Assembly: GCA_964526295.1 (NCBI GenBank)
Contig: CAZGKW010000018.1
Coordinates: forward strand, 23,764 to 87,763
Source: CAZGKW01 sp964526295
Lineage (GTDB): Bacteria; Planctomycetota; Phycisphaerae; FEN-1346
Length of the DNA stretch: 64,000 nt
Direction of reading: 5' to 3'
This document shows, piece after piece, positions 49,601-55,093 of the stretch; positions within the stretch are counted from its first letter, which is position 1, and every line of letters begins with the position of its first letter. Position numbers and translations under genes: made by a program. The notes beneath the pieces were generated by a model. That model ran no database searches and was not told the DNA's origin. It was given only the letters and a program-made list of their open reading frames with translations.

Positions 49601-52600
49601 GCGTCGGCCAGGTCGTCGGCGCTGGAGCTGGTGAGCGTGTAGGTGCGGAACTCGGGCGTCTCGGCCGGGTCGCCTGCATCGAGGCTCGCGACGAGCCGGG
49701 CGATCTCTTCGACCGTGGACTTCGGCCCCTCGACGATCAGGGCCCGGTCGTCCGGCGCGGGCGTCAGGATGACGCCCTCGGCAACGAGCGCCGCCGAAGA
49801 CGGCGTTCGCGACCGCGTCCGCCGCGACCGCGACGAGACGGTCCGGGCCTGCCCGCCGTAAAGCGGCGCAAGCGTCGAGACGAGGGCCCGTGCCGACGCG
49901 CTCTTTAAGGGAATGATCCGCATTTCGCGGGCCCCGAGCTGGGCCTGCTCGTCGAGCTGGGCGACCATCCTTTCGAGCATGTCGCGTTCGCTCGCCGGGG
50001 CCCGAATGAGGACGGCCCCGCCACCGGGGTCGGCCTGGATAAAGATTTCCCGGGGCCTGCCGCGCTCGGGCGGCGGGACCATCGCCTCGAGCGTCGCCGC
50101 GAGGCGCGCCGCGTCCGCCGATTCGACCCGCACCATCCGGATCGGCGACAGGTCCTCCGAAGCCACGTCGAGCGACCGGATCAGCTCTTCGGCGACGAGC
50201 AACTGGTCCGGCCGGGCCTTGACGACCACCGTGTTCGTCTCGTCGACGCCCGCGACGCGCGGCCCCGGGCCGACCGAGACCATCGACGCTCCCCCCGACC
50301 GGCCGCGGCCCCGCGACGACGCCTGCTGGGCCGCCTGCTCCGAGAGCATCACCTGGAGCACCTCGGCCACACGGCTGGCGGTGGCGTACTTCAGCTTGAA
50401 CGTCCGGCTCTCGTACGTGACGAGGTCCGCCACGTCGAGCGTCGTGACGAGGTCGGCGATGCGGCCGACTTGGTCGCCCGTCCCCTCGACGAGCAGCCGC
50501 TTGTCGTCGGGCGAGGCCGCGATGACGGGCGGCCCGGCCTCGAACGACGGCGTCGCCCCCCGGCCGCGGCGGCTCGGCGAGCGGCTCGAAGCGTCGGGCG
50601 CCTGGAAGAGCTGGACGAGCGTCGGCACCAGGTCGCGGGCCGAGGCGTGCTCCAGCGGGATGACGCGAAGCTCGCGGGCCTGGTCCACGGAGGCCTGGTC
50701 GAGACCCTTGACGAGGGCCTCGAGTTGCTCCCGCTCGGTCTCCGGGGCCCGCAGCAGGACCGAGTTGCTGGCGGCATCGGCCTCGACGTAGACGGTCTGC
50801 GGCTCGCCCCGCCGCGCCGGTGGCAGCATCCCCCGAAGCGTCTCCACCAGGGCCCGCGCATCGGCCGTCTGGAGGCGGACCATCAGGACGCCCGCCGTCT
50901 CGTCGCCCGGCACGTCGAGCGACTTCAAGAGCTCCCTGGCCAGGGCGATCTTGTCGGGCGTCCCCTGGACCACCACGGCCTTCGACTCGTCCATTCCGAC
51001 GACGCGGACGTCGCCGGTCGGCGTCGGGCTCGACCGGCCCCCCCGCCGGCCCCGCGACGACGGCATCGTCGGTGTCTCCAGAAGCATCACCTGGAGCAGC
51101 TCGGCAATGCGGCTCGGCTGGACGTAGAGGACGGGCAGCGTCACCGTCTGGCTCTCGAGGTCGGCACCCGTCTTGATCGATTCCTGGATGAGGGCCTCGA
51201 TGACCGCGAACTGGCGGTCCGTGGCGGCGACGAGAAGCTGGTTGGCGCCGGCGTCGGCCTCGAACTTGGGCGGCGGGTCGGCCGACGGCTCGCCCTGCCG
51301 CTCGGCGAACAGGCGGCCGAGGGACCGGGCCAGGTCGACCCCGCTCGTGCCACCCGTCAGGCTGTAGGTGCGGAACTGGATCGGCTGGGCGTCCTCGCCC
51401 GTGTCGACGCTGGCGACGAGCTGGGCGATCTCCTCAACCGTCGCCTTGGGACCCTCCACGACAAGGGCCCCGTCATCGGGCGACGGCGTGATGACGACGC
51501 CCTGGGCGGCGGCGGCCACCGGCGCCGGTCGGCCTCGGCCCCGGCGCGACCGCGACGACTGGACCTGCTGCCCCGTGTAAAGGGGGGCGAGCATCGAGAC
51601 CAGGTCCCGGGCGCTGGTGCGCTTCAGCGGAATGACCCGCGTCTCGCGGGCCTCGGCCCGCGACGGGTCGTCGAGCTCGGCGATCAGCTCCTCCAGCACC
51701 TGCCGCTCGCTCTGTGACCCGCGAAGCATCAGCGTGTTGGTCGCCGGGTCGGCCTGGATGATGACGGAGGGTCTCTGGCCCCGCTGCGGGGCCGGGAGCA
51801 TGGCTTCGAGGGTCCGGGCCACCTGGGCCGCATCGGCCGACTTCAGGCTGATGATACGGACGGGCTCGACGGTGTCGCCCGGCGGCACGTCCAAGGCCTT
51901 GATGAGCTCGCCGATGGTCGTCATGTCGTCCTCGGACGCCGTCACAAGGAGGGTCCGGCTCGACTCGGCCGGGGCGATGACGACGGGCACCCGCTGGGGC
52001 CCCCCGCCGCGCGAACGGCTGGAGCCCCGGCCCCGCCCGCCGCCGAAGACGGCGCTCAGGGCCCGCGACAGCTCGTCGACGGGGGCGTGCTCGACCTTGA
52101 ACTGGCGGGTGACGGGGGTGGCCTCCTGGGCGACGGCGGCCTGGAGCTTGCCTAAGAGGTCCTGGAGGACGGGCCACTCGCCGGGCGGGGCGGCGATGAT
52201 GAGGCTGTTCGTGCCCGGGTCGGCCTCGACGCGGACGCTGGAGACGGTGGTCGAGCCCCGGCCGCGGCCGGAGGACACCTGCTGCTCGGCCCAGAGGCGC
52301 GGCAGGGAGCGGGCGAGCTCCCGGGCATCGCCCCCCGCCAGGGTGATGACGCGGATCTCGCGGCCGGCGATCTCGGGGGCGATATCGAGTTCGGCGACCA
52401 GGCGCTCGGCCAGTTGGATGTCGCTCGCATCCCCGGCGACGATGAGGCTCGCGGTCCGGGGATCGGCGGTCACGCGGGCCCCGCCCGGCCCGGGCCGGCG
52501 GGTCCGCGGATCGATGCTTTTGCCCAGGAGCGCCTCGAGCGACGTGGCGAGCTGCTGGGGGTCGGCGCTCTTCAGGCGGAAAATCTTCAGGCCCTCGGCG

Positions 52601-53874
52601 ACCTCGCCGGGCCGGTCCAGCTCGCGGATGAGCCGCTCGACCTTGGCCATGACGTCCCGGTCGGCCGTCACGATGACCCGGTTGGTGGCGGGGTCGGCCA
52701 CAACGGCGACGCGGTCGGTGGTGGTACTGCCGACGCGGCGGCCCCGGCTGTCGCGGCGCTCGGTCTGCTTGCCGGGGACGGACTCTCGGATCATCTCGGC
52801 GACGTCCTCGGCCCGATGGTGCTTCAGGACGAAGATGCGGAAGTCGCTCGTCTCGGCGCCGCTCGGCACGTCGAGCCGGGCGACGAGGTCGCGGGCCAAC
52901 GAAATCTTGTCGCCGGGCCCGACCACGATGATCGTGTTGGTTCGGACGTCGTGGGCGACGGTGACGCGGGACTCGCCGGCCTCATCCGTGACGCGCACCG
53001 GCACGCTTCGTCCCAGCTCGCGGTTGTAGACCATGCGGTAGGTGGGCCGCCCGCTGGCCGACGATTCGATGCCCATGAGGCCGCGGAGGACGTCGGCGGT
53101 CTCCTTGGCGGAGGCGTGCTTCAGGACGAACGTCTCGAGCTGCTGCTCGACCATCGTGCCGGTGTCGATCTGGGCGAGGAGCCGGCGGATCCGCTCGATG
53201 CTTTCCTGGGTGTCCGTGACGATGACGCTCTTGCCCCTTCCGAGGGCGGCGATGCGGCCGAACCCTTTCGAGACCATCGGTGTGAAGGTCTTGACGACCG
53301 TGTCGGCGTCGAGGAACTGAAGGGGCAGCGTAACGGTGACGATCTGGCCGGGGCGGACCGAGGGCGGCGCCTCGCCGTGATAGACGCGTGTCGAGCCCGG
53401 GGGCCGGATCACGTCCTCGGACCGGACGAGCACGAGGAACCGGCCCTTCTCCTGGAGGAGGTAGCCCCGCATCCCGAGGATCATGTTGAGGGTATCGAGG
53501 GCCTCGCCGTAGGTGTAGGGCTGGCTGTCGACGAAGGTCAGCTCGCCGGTGATGCTGAGGTCGCCGACGAGTGGCTTGCCGGCCTCCTGGGCGAAACGTC
53601 GGACGACGGTCAGGTAGGGCGTACCCTCGAACTGGAGCCGGATGGTAGCGGGTTCCTTTGAGTCGTCGGGCGTGTCGGCTTCGGCGCGCGGTTCGGGCGC
53701 GGCGGGAGCGGGCGCGGTCGCCGGTTCGGCAGCCGGCGCTTCGGCGGCGGGTGGGGCCGGTTCGGCCGCCGGGGCCTCCTGGCCGACCGGCGGCGCTTCG
53801 GCCTGGGTCGAGACCGCCATCAGGCCGATCGCCCCGAGGGCGACGAGCCATCGCAAGCAGCGGGTGCTGACCAT
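37669..53874 (-). CDS. gspD: Giant type II secretion secretin (GspD-like) with about 57 N1-type domains
   Basis: The product is about 5,401 residues, against 600-800 for usual GspD. The ATG at 53874 opens a signal peptide to about residue 26; GGAGAGG lies upstream. An Ala/Pro linker and an STN/N0-like domain (residues ~63-150) follow. About 57 tandem units of ~86 residues fill residues ~175-5055. Each reads like 'ADARxLAxxLxxLF', a variable Ser/Arg/Gly-rich loop, then 'ADxRTNSLIVxA' and 'IExLIxxLD', which is the secretin N1 (Secretin_N) pattern. The C-terminal secretin domain (residues ~5059-5295) is complete, with DIDLGVDWNL, QTQGRLEVLSRPSI and VPFFGDLPVLGPLFK. An acidic tail ends it. It lies after the PilO/P-like gene and before the lipoprotein. 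Confidence 0.93.
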   Translation of the reverse strand: MVSTRCLRWLVALGAIGLMAVSTQAEAPPVGQEAPAAEPAPPAAEAPAAEPATAPAPAAPEPRAEADTPDDSKEPATIRLQFEGTPYLTVVRRFAQEAGKPLVGDLSITGELTFVDSQPYTYGEALDTLNMILGMRGYLLQEKGRFLVLVRSEDVIRPPGSTRVYHGEAPPSVRPGQIVTVTLPLQFLDADTVVKTFTPMVSKGFGRIAALGRGKSVIVTDTQESIERIRRLLAQIDTGTMVEQQLETFVLKHASAKETADVLRGLMGIESSASGRPTYRMVYNRELGRSVPVRVTDEAGESRVTVAHDVRTNTIIVVGPGDKISLARDLVARLDVPSGAETSDFRIFVLKHHRAEDVAEMIRESVPGKQTERRDSRGRRVGSTTTDRVAVVADPATNRVIVTADRDVMAKVERLIRELDRPGEVAEGLKIFRLKSADPQQLATSLEALLGKSIDPRTRRPGPGGARVTADPRTASLIVAGDASDIQLAERLVAELDIAPEIAGREIRVITLAGGDARELARSLPRLWAEQQVSSGRGRGSTTVSSVRVEADPGTNSLIIAAPPGEWPVLQDLLGKLQAAVAQEATPVTRQFKVEHAPVDELSRALSAVFGGGRGRGSSRSRGGGPQRVPVVIAPAESSRTLLVTASEDDMTTIGELIKALDVPPGDTVEPVRIISLKSADAAQVARTLEAMLPAPQRGQRPSVIIQADPATNTLMLRGSQSERQVLEELIAELDDPSRAEARETRVIPLKRTSARDLVSMLAPLYTGQQVQSSRSRRGRGRPAPVAAAAQGVVITPSPDDGALVVEGPKATVEEIAQLVASVDTGEDAQPIQFRTYSLTGGTSGVDLARSLGRLFAERQGEPSADPPPKFEADAGANQLLVAATDRQFAVIEALIQESIKTGADLESQTVTLPVLYVQPSRIAELLQVMLLETPTMPSSRGRRGGRSSPTPTGDVRVVGMDESKAVVVQGTPDKIALARELLKSLDVPGDETAGVLMVRLQTADARALVETLRGMLPPARRGEPQTVYVEADAASNSVLLRAPETEREQLEALVKGLDQASVDQARELRVIPLEHASARDLVPTLVQLFQAPDASSRSPSRRGRGATPSFEAGPPVIAASPDDKRLLVEGTGDQVGRIADLVTTLDVADLVTYESRTFKLKYATASRVAEVLQVMLSEQAAQQASSRGRGRSGGASMVSVGPGPRVAGVDETNTVVVKARPDQLLVAEELIRSLDVASEDLSPIRMVRVESADAARLAATLEAMVPPPERGRPREIFIQADPGGGAVLIRAPASERDMLERMVAQLDEQAQLGAREMRIIPLKSASARALVSTLAPLYGGQARTVSSRSRRTRSRTPSSAALVAEGVILTPAPDDRALIVEGPKSTVEEIARLVASLDAGDPAETPEFRTYTLTSSSADDLADALEDLFEQQDGQARSGPEPRFEADSGSNQLLVAATAAQFEIIDGLVEKLKAEVELAAKTRTFKLQYAQPTRIAEVLSTMLAEQGVQPSRSRGRRGRSTASVTQGQTRVVGMDEAMSVVVQGTAEKLDLAQKLIRSLDVQDPDDVLPTRIVSLREGTDAAAMAETLRGTLPETPRGQAPKVFIQPAPGRDAILIRAPATEMKQLENVIQTLESDGGLARELRILKLENASAAAVAETIGRLYQPSTTAASSRARSQRGRGRTPPASTVTDRVTIVPSPDDKGLLVEGVREEVKKVASLVERLDTAEAPGTLLVKTIRMPGSDVVEMGRSLGRLFAQQSGGRRTPDTDEPQPRFEGNPATDQIMIVATSEQFELIDVMLKDVVVQGAGPRTKTYRLQYADAEIVAPVLEQMLAETQPTGSGRRGSQAPVGDVRVAALAPTNSVTVQAPADKIALADELIATFDDADVGAGARIVVEIVELENAQAVTLAEAVNAALAAEGASPSRSTRGRRSKTPAASAARVTVTPEVNSNSVLVRGPADEVPGVVAMVKRLDGSGQDVRTTQVRVFALQNGDAVSLERSVGRLFQEIVKQQSGSRRDVPPVPFSIAADERTNSLIVSTTPNHFSVVEQVLKTLDQAPDRPGMEMEYFWLENADASTVAMSLDELYASRKGPDKPVIEADEFANAVTVIARAEDLIKDIRPLIGRFDEMAETSSFQVRVMPLTGVRAAEMARVLQSIYQQMTDSEVVVVEEAGPPRRGLGGGASAPPEPGGGPPRPGEGISPKSGPAEKAPGGSERAPAPKPDGGAAAPRSDAPEKSSSGKAPGHEKPQASAGSGAPGDAPPTIYEAPAEPDELAETEADEPADAAPAEPAARAARPEPQQVTISVDTRTNALVVSGSRQDLDHIQMLLDELLLTIGPDEAEFRVFQIHQADPLAVAQTLDALFNPKPIRTQQQRGNQRGQQAQPPPQPPPVISVAADQRTRSLIVRAKPLDFDIIEPLIKVLDQPSGSASEVRVFPLKNTEAEEVAANLNDLFKPPVRQAQPSQPQQQQRGNQQSRGKSTPQDRRAAAAQEVMEFQSGAGVTQVGGPAPIHITANKATNSVVVSAPPDVMVLIESLIQELDQTISQTTAVRFYPLAHAEVEPTVASLREIFAPGGGTTRRPGQAAAPGDTPIVITGNEAGRQVIVSATPDDQQRIADVVAEIDRAEQGKEFVLRVYKLEYADAGEVAQAISGTLIEGGRPGGRTPVRGGLRVTADRSAGNLLVRATPEDHDRIAQLIQEMDVRPGGDYPVRVIMLKNADPQTVADILNRVFGSGGAASTRGRRGTARGGTTGGQSSAVIEADQRARMVMVRADDETFEAVRALAMQIDANTLSGELAQTLIALEYAKAEAVAPSLAQAFASDRGRTTDPNDRVTVVAEPYSNSLLVTANAENLAKVRSLLEKLDTEQVAAGARTEFLVLQHARAPDLANVLSRVAGGTGGAARGRRGGTTAAEAVVITADASSNALVMSGPSGELDRLIQMARDLDQASQAGLPGVYIIPIEKGDASTAAAMVRDLYNQESQLARRDGRMIEPLAVSADADANAIVLATSKAMYDRVSEWVGRVEKMKVGRGQYQIITLKHADPSEVEQAIRAAFAGGQGTAQRGRRGTSTAGGSQIEIAVLAQQRALVVRAAPEDFERIRNLAETLDREAVGTRGEVRTYALKNAEVGTTVQAVQQLFAPARGGRPRTAAAEVPVIITGDEAARRVIVSATVEDHALIEAVLKELDAAHGQEHISVQVYKVQWADAAGVAQALLASLKSNPRAGEGVRVTAERSSNTVVVRGTAEDHAQVAALLEQVDVNPAEKYPVRTIALENANVEELAAMLGRIFGGTSGGARGRGGAQTGDVIIEANRDSRSLMVRADDPTFEKVRALATDLDAKSTFGEAKQTLLPLQFAQAQSIAASLAEAFAPPRGARVTPEDAVSVVAEPFSNSLIVTANEENLEKVKSLLATLDTEDAGRARTEFLILQYAQATELANVLSRVATGTTAARGGRGATAGQGVVVSADAASNALVMSGPAQEIDKLVAMARDLDQASASSATGVYIIPLENGEAANVAAMVQDLYRQQQQAAQRERRRIDPLAVSADERANAVVLATNQSMYQQVSEWISRVETMTPSRGTMRVIRLQYADPTNVEKAILQLFGDQATSNSGAATGRRTSTQPRGRRGPAGPAGPAGGVGSTGPTGQVETTVIPAQQSILIKASEEDFEEIMRLVALLEAEAEKAKREVRVFPLENALNTQVAQGLNQLYQQLQRPDVPADEVTVTALANTRAVVVAASQEKMPEVESLIKQLDAEEVSPQLEFRIYPLEHAQPTKVLPALQQMLQQVQRQRPGEPINVQADERTRSVIITARGPVFDEVEKIVEALDKPPAYAEANVLVVQLKRADAARLAAVLQDMLRPDIGQQVTDEARALQEQVRRLKVRSADDKEKFVELDLTKPIKITSDPEQSGQQGMNALILSSTPDNLVGLEAVVTAMDRVPLAEGAKVRIIHLKSADAESVVQVLDDIFTQGKALAGKPGSSVAGEAEPETVSGKALVNVLNATADSRTNTVFLSGVEETLALAELIVHDLDRTVGRVVTEVRLYRLKHASAERLVPLLQSVFGEAAAEPGTEGLRTHVTRLRTSDEDGGSTTRFPKVRPALTIQADPATNILIVAARSDLIPLIEDVLKTMDIPGAGTLGSVQIFPLRNADATRIKGVVDGLYAGPNAALIRDADRPNVLVDTRTNALVIAGSQTTLGVLDALLKRLDAPAKPEMRAIKVLPLTNADAQALAPTLQQVMDARVQRLQGLGAAEAEALRAFILADPRSNSLIVGGSPEAYELAKSLAEKLDAAPAALAGQVRLFPLEKTNAGTLSQTLTNLFNQRYQAARAPEIQRQRPIILPDLRTNSLLVAAGADDSRVIEGLLAKLDVELVDPAVQLVVVPLLHNDAGVVGPMIEEIFTARLEAMTPPGAQPLPQDRVDVVADALANALVVSASKENLGLVRGLLEKVDVEPTMAKGIVRMYPLRFADAQRVATMLQGLLADGLYKPGLLAAQNNALLQAREKVGFAVDIRTNVLIVSASPENFAVIEAIVKRVDSEEAYGLVGSIRLYTLQHAEATRLAPTLEQFFDAKRAAEEATGGGVGRLLAVSIIPDARTNTLLVAGGREAFAAVEQMLKRLDASDVTAASEFRVFELKSATAAALQPVLEELFAQRVVREGEERPVTIIADPRANALILGASPDDMRLAESMIARLDREHERPGDRTRVFVLDKADAAQVATTLTNLFQAEGIEGVGVSVDERINAVVISAGAADMARISDLVGRLDTDAVTQVTEIRILQLQNADAEELADLLTTSLTNKPESPTGQGANRQTVLQFVGRTEDGEELVASALQEGVVITPDRRTNSLICLAPQTSMPLLESLVASLDSVSPRFAEIRVYTCQNADAQQMADLLGQLFRLEGAAGEGRAVNYRLVGVEADGMGATLGSAEQYALTLTVDVRTNSLLVGGTKHYADLVLDICQELDTSPAQERMTQIYRLRNAQAPGVEATLRNFLDQERARLEAALGQEGLGAAQRLLEHEVAVVAEENTNALLISASPRYFNTVVDIIRELDTPPPQVLIQVLLAEVRLDDDIDLGVDWNLTGDFGSDDDKTFTVDTTFGPEALFGTTGFSVSVTGMDFGVFLRALQTQGRLEVLSRPSILTADNQEGRITVGQRVPFITNSRVTEEGTTINTIQYENVAIELLVVPRINPDGTVRMEIQPQISSIAESTVEISEGVNAIIVDTREAFTTITVQDGHTIVIGGLITTQESSTESKVPFFGDLPVLGPLFKRTSKSKERRELLIIMTPTVIRTVADSDRTSERELERLNELRSMEEGKAREFRAGDILYPAPLRRNARPPIRDARMLKRGLLVEHEAVGDEADADTDGDDEGATGVDEGADDLQMELAPIPAPSSEMDEP
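42832..46245 (-). repeat. Seven-unit block duplicated once inside the secretin
   Basis: Units 28-34 (44542-46245, 568 residues) and units 35-41 (42832-44541, 570 residues) match one to one: VITGNEAGRQVIVSAT against IITGDEAARRVIVSAT, VVAEPYSNSLLVTANAEN against VVAEPFSNSLIVTANEEN, YDRVSEWVGRVE against YQQVSEWISRVE. The order of seven distinct unit types is the same in both copies. Confidence 0.85.
46970..47360 (-). other. Low-complexity Pro/Ala/Gly insert inside secretin unit 25
   Basis: About 130 residues rich in Pro, Ala, Gly, Glu and Lys sit in the loop of one N1 unit (GGGASAPPEPGGGPPRPGEG and further). The unit resumes with ISVDTRTNALVVSGS. It may be a flexible tether or gate in the ring. 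Confidence 0.75.
48220..51888 (-). repeat. Four-unit superrepeat within the secretin (units 7-21)
   Basis: Units cycle through types A (IIQADPATNTLMLRG), B (PSPDDGALVVEG), C (FEADAGANQLLVAAT, ending without Asp) and D (RVVGMDESKAVVVQG). The order is A-B-C-D, A-B-D, A-B-C-D, A-B-C-D; one C unit appears lost in the second cycle. This shows growth by block copies. Confidence 0.8.
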
Positions 53875-53931
53875 CGCTCGATCCTCTCCATGCAGTTCGG
53901 GCACGTTCGATCGCGGCCGCGGCGGGCCGCG

Positions 53932-55080
53932 CTACTCCGGTTCGCCTCCCTCGCCGGCCCCTTGGCCGGCCGAGGCCTGGGCCTCGGCGGTCGCGTCGGA
54001 CTCGGGCGGGAGTTCGGCTTGCAGCTCCCCCGGAAGCTCCGACCGGGGCAGGATCCGCTTCTCGCCGAGCCTCTGGCCCAGCTCGACGGCCCAATGCTCT
54101 TGCCCGATACGGATGATGACGCGGCTCCCCGACAGGATCTCCGGCTTGTCCGGCATAGGCAGGAGGCGGTAGTCGACCATGACGATGACCCCTCCGGCCA
54201 CGTCGTCGCCGGGGCTGAGCCGGTGGAGCCGGCGGGTGGTCTCATCGTGGAGGATGACGTCCTGTTTCTCGCCCCAGGCCGGCAGGCCCACGACCTTCAT
54301 CCGGGCCCAAGCGGGGTCACTTCTCGTCGGCGGAGGCGGCGGAGGGGGCGGCTGCCGACCGCCATCGTCGCCTCTCGTGACACTCGGCCGCGAGGGCGGC
54401 GGGGCGGGCTTCGGTACGTACGGCCGGAACAGGTCCCGCTGGGCGATCACGTCGTATCGCTGCCGGTCCGGCCCGTCCAGGCGGACCTCGTTCATGGCGT
54501 CGGCGACCTGGTTGACCGCGAACTCGATCTCGCGCTGGTCGGGGACCCGCTTCGGCTCGCCGAGGACCAGCGTGCTGTAGCGGACGCGAAGCTCGACCTC
54601 GGGGCTCTTTCGGATCGGCGAGATGCTCTGCCACTCCAGCCGGTGCAGGTACGGGTCCTCCGTGGCCAGATAGAGGAAGTTGACCACGTGGTCGAGCTTG
54701 CCGCGAAGCCGCACCGACCAGCTCACCGTCTTGTAGATGCCGGCCTCGCGTGACGGGACCATATGGGGGTCGAGGTGGAGCTCGTCGGCCCCGAGTCCGC
54801 TGCGGTGGATCAGGCCGACGAGGTGGCCTCGGGCCAGCTCGCCGACGCGGAGCTCGTCGGTGTCGAACGTCCGGGCGGCGAAGCCCTGGAACCGCTCCTT
54901 GAACCGGGGCAGCCGGGCGTTCTCGAGCTCGATCTGGCGGATCTCGTCCTCCAGCTTGGCGGCCTGGGCGTCGAGGTCGCGGGCCGGCTTCAGGACCGCC
55001 CGGTCGACGATCAGGTAGCCCAGCACGGCCAGCAGGAGCGCGCCGGCGACGATGGCCAGAAGTCGTTCGCTGCTTCGCAT
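53932..55080 (-). CDS. PilO-PilP-like (GspM/GspC-like) assembly-platform fusion
   Basis: The product is 382 residues. One helix (LLAIVAGALLLAVLGYLIV, residues 7-26) precedes a coiled coil (residues ~33-60) and a PilO/GspM-like ferredoxin-fold domain to about 215. A proline linker with eight consecutive prolines (residues ~222-255) leads to a PilP/GspC-homology-like domain (MKVVGLPAWGEKQDVILHDE, residues ~258-340). It would link the inner-membrane platform with the secretin's N-domains. The tail is Ala/Gln/Glu-rich. It is 57 bp upstream of the secretin and 13 bp after the PilM-N gene. Confidence 0.75.
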   Translation of the reverse strand: MRSSERLLAIVAGALLLAVLGYLIVDRAVLKPARDLDAQAAKLEDEIRQIELENARLPRFKERFQGFAARTFDTDELRVGELARGHLVGLIHRSGLGADELHLDPHMVPSREAGIYKTVSWSVRLRGKLDHVVNFLYLATEDPYLHRLEWQSISPIRKSPEVELRVRYSTLVLGEPKRVPDQREIEFAVNQVADAMNEVRLDGPDRQRYDVIAQRDLFRPYVPKPAPPPSRPSVTRGDDGGRQPPPPPPPPTRSDPAWARMKVVGLPAWGEKQDVILHDETTRRLHRLSPGDDVAGGVIVMVDYRLLPMPDKPEILSGSRVIIRIGQEHWAVELGQRLGEKRILPRSELPGELQAELPPESDATAEAQASAGQGAGEGGEPE

Positions 55081-55093
55081 GGCCTGCTCCGGA

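Larger units (their letters stand above)
38702..53345 (-). repeat. Tandem array of about 57 secretin N1-type protein repeats
   Basis: By eye I count 57 units of about 75-110 residues, each ending in a 'LxxLD' helix except a few. Unit loops contain RGRRGRS-type stretches. The array is a coding repeat. The units differ too much at DNA level to be a simple satellite. Confidence 0.85.

Noticed and set aside
38702..53345. DNA satellite or CRISPR array
   Set aside because: The repeats are protein-level units of variable length without spacers or identical DNA repeats, and reading frame is kept throughout.
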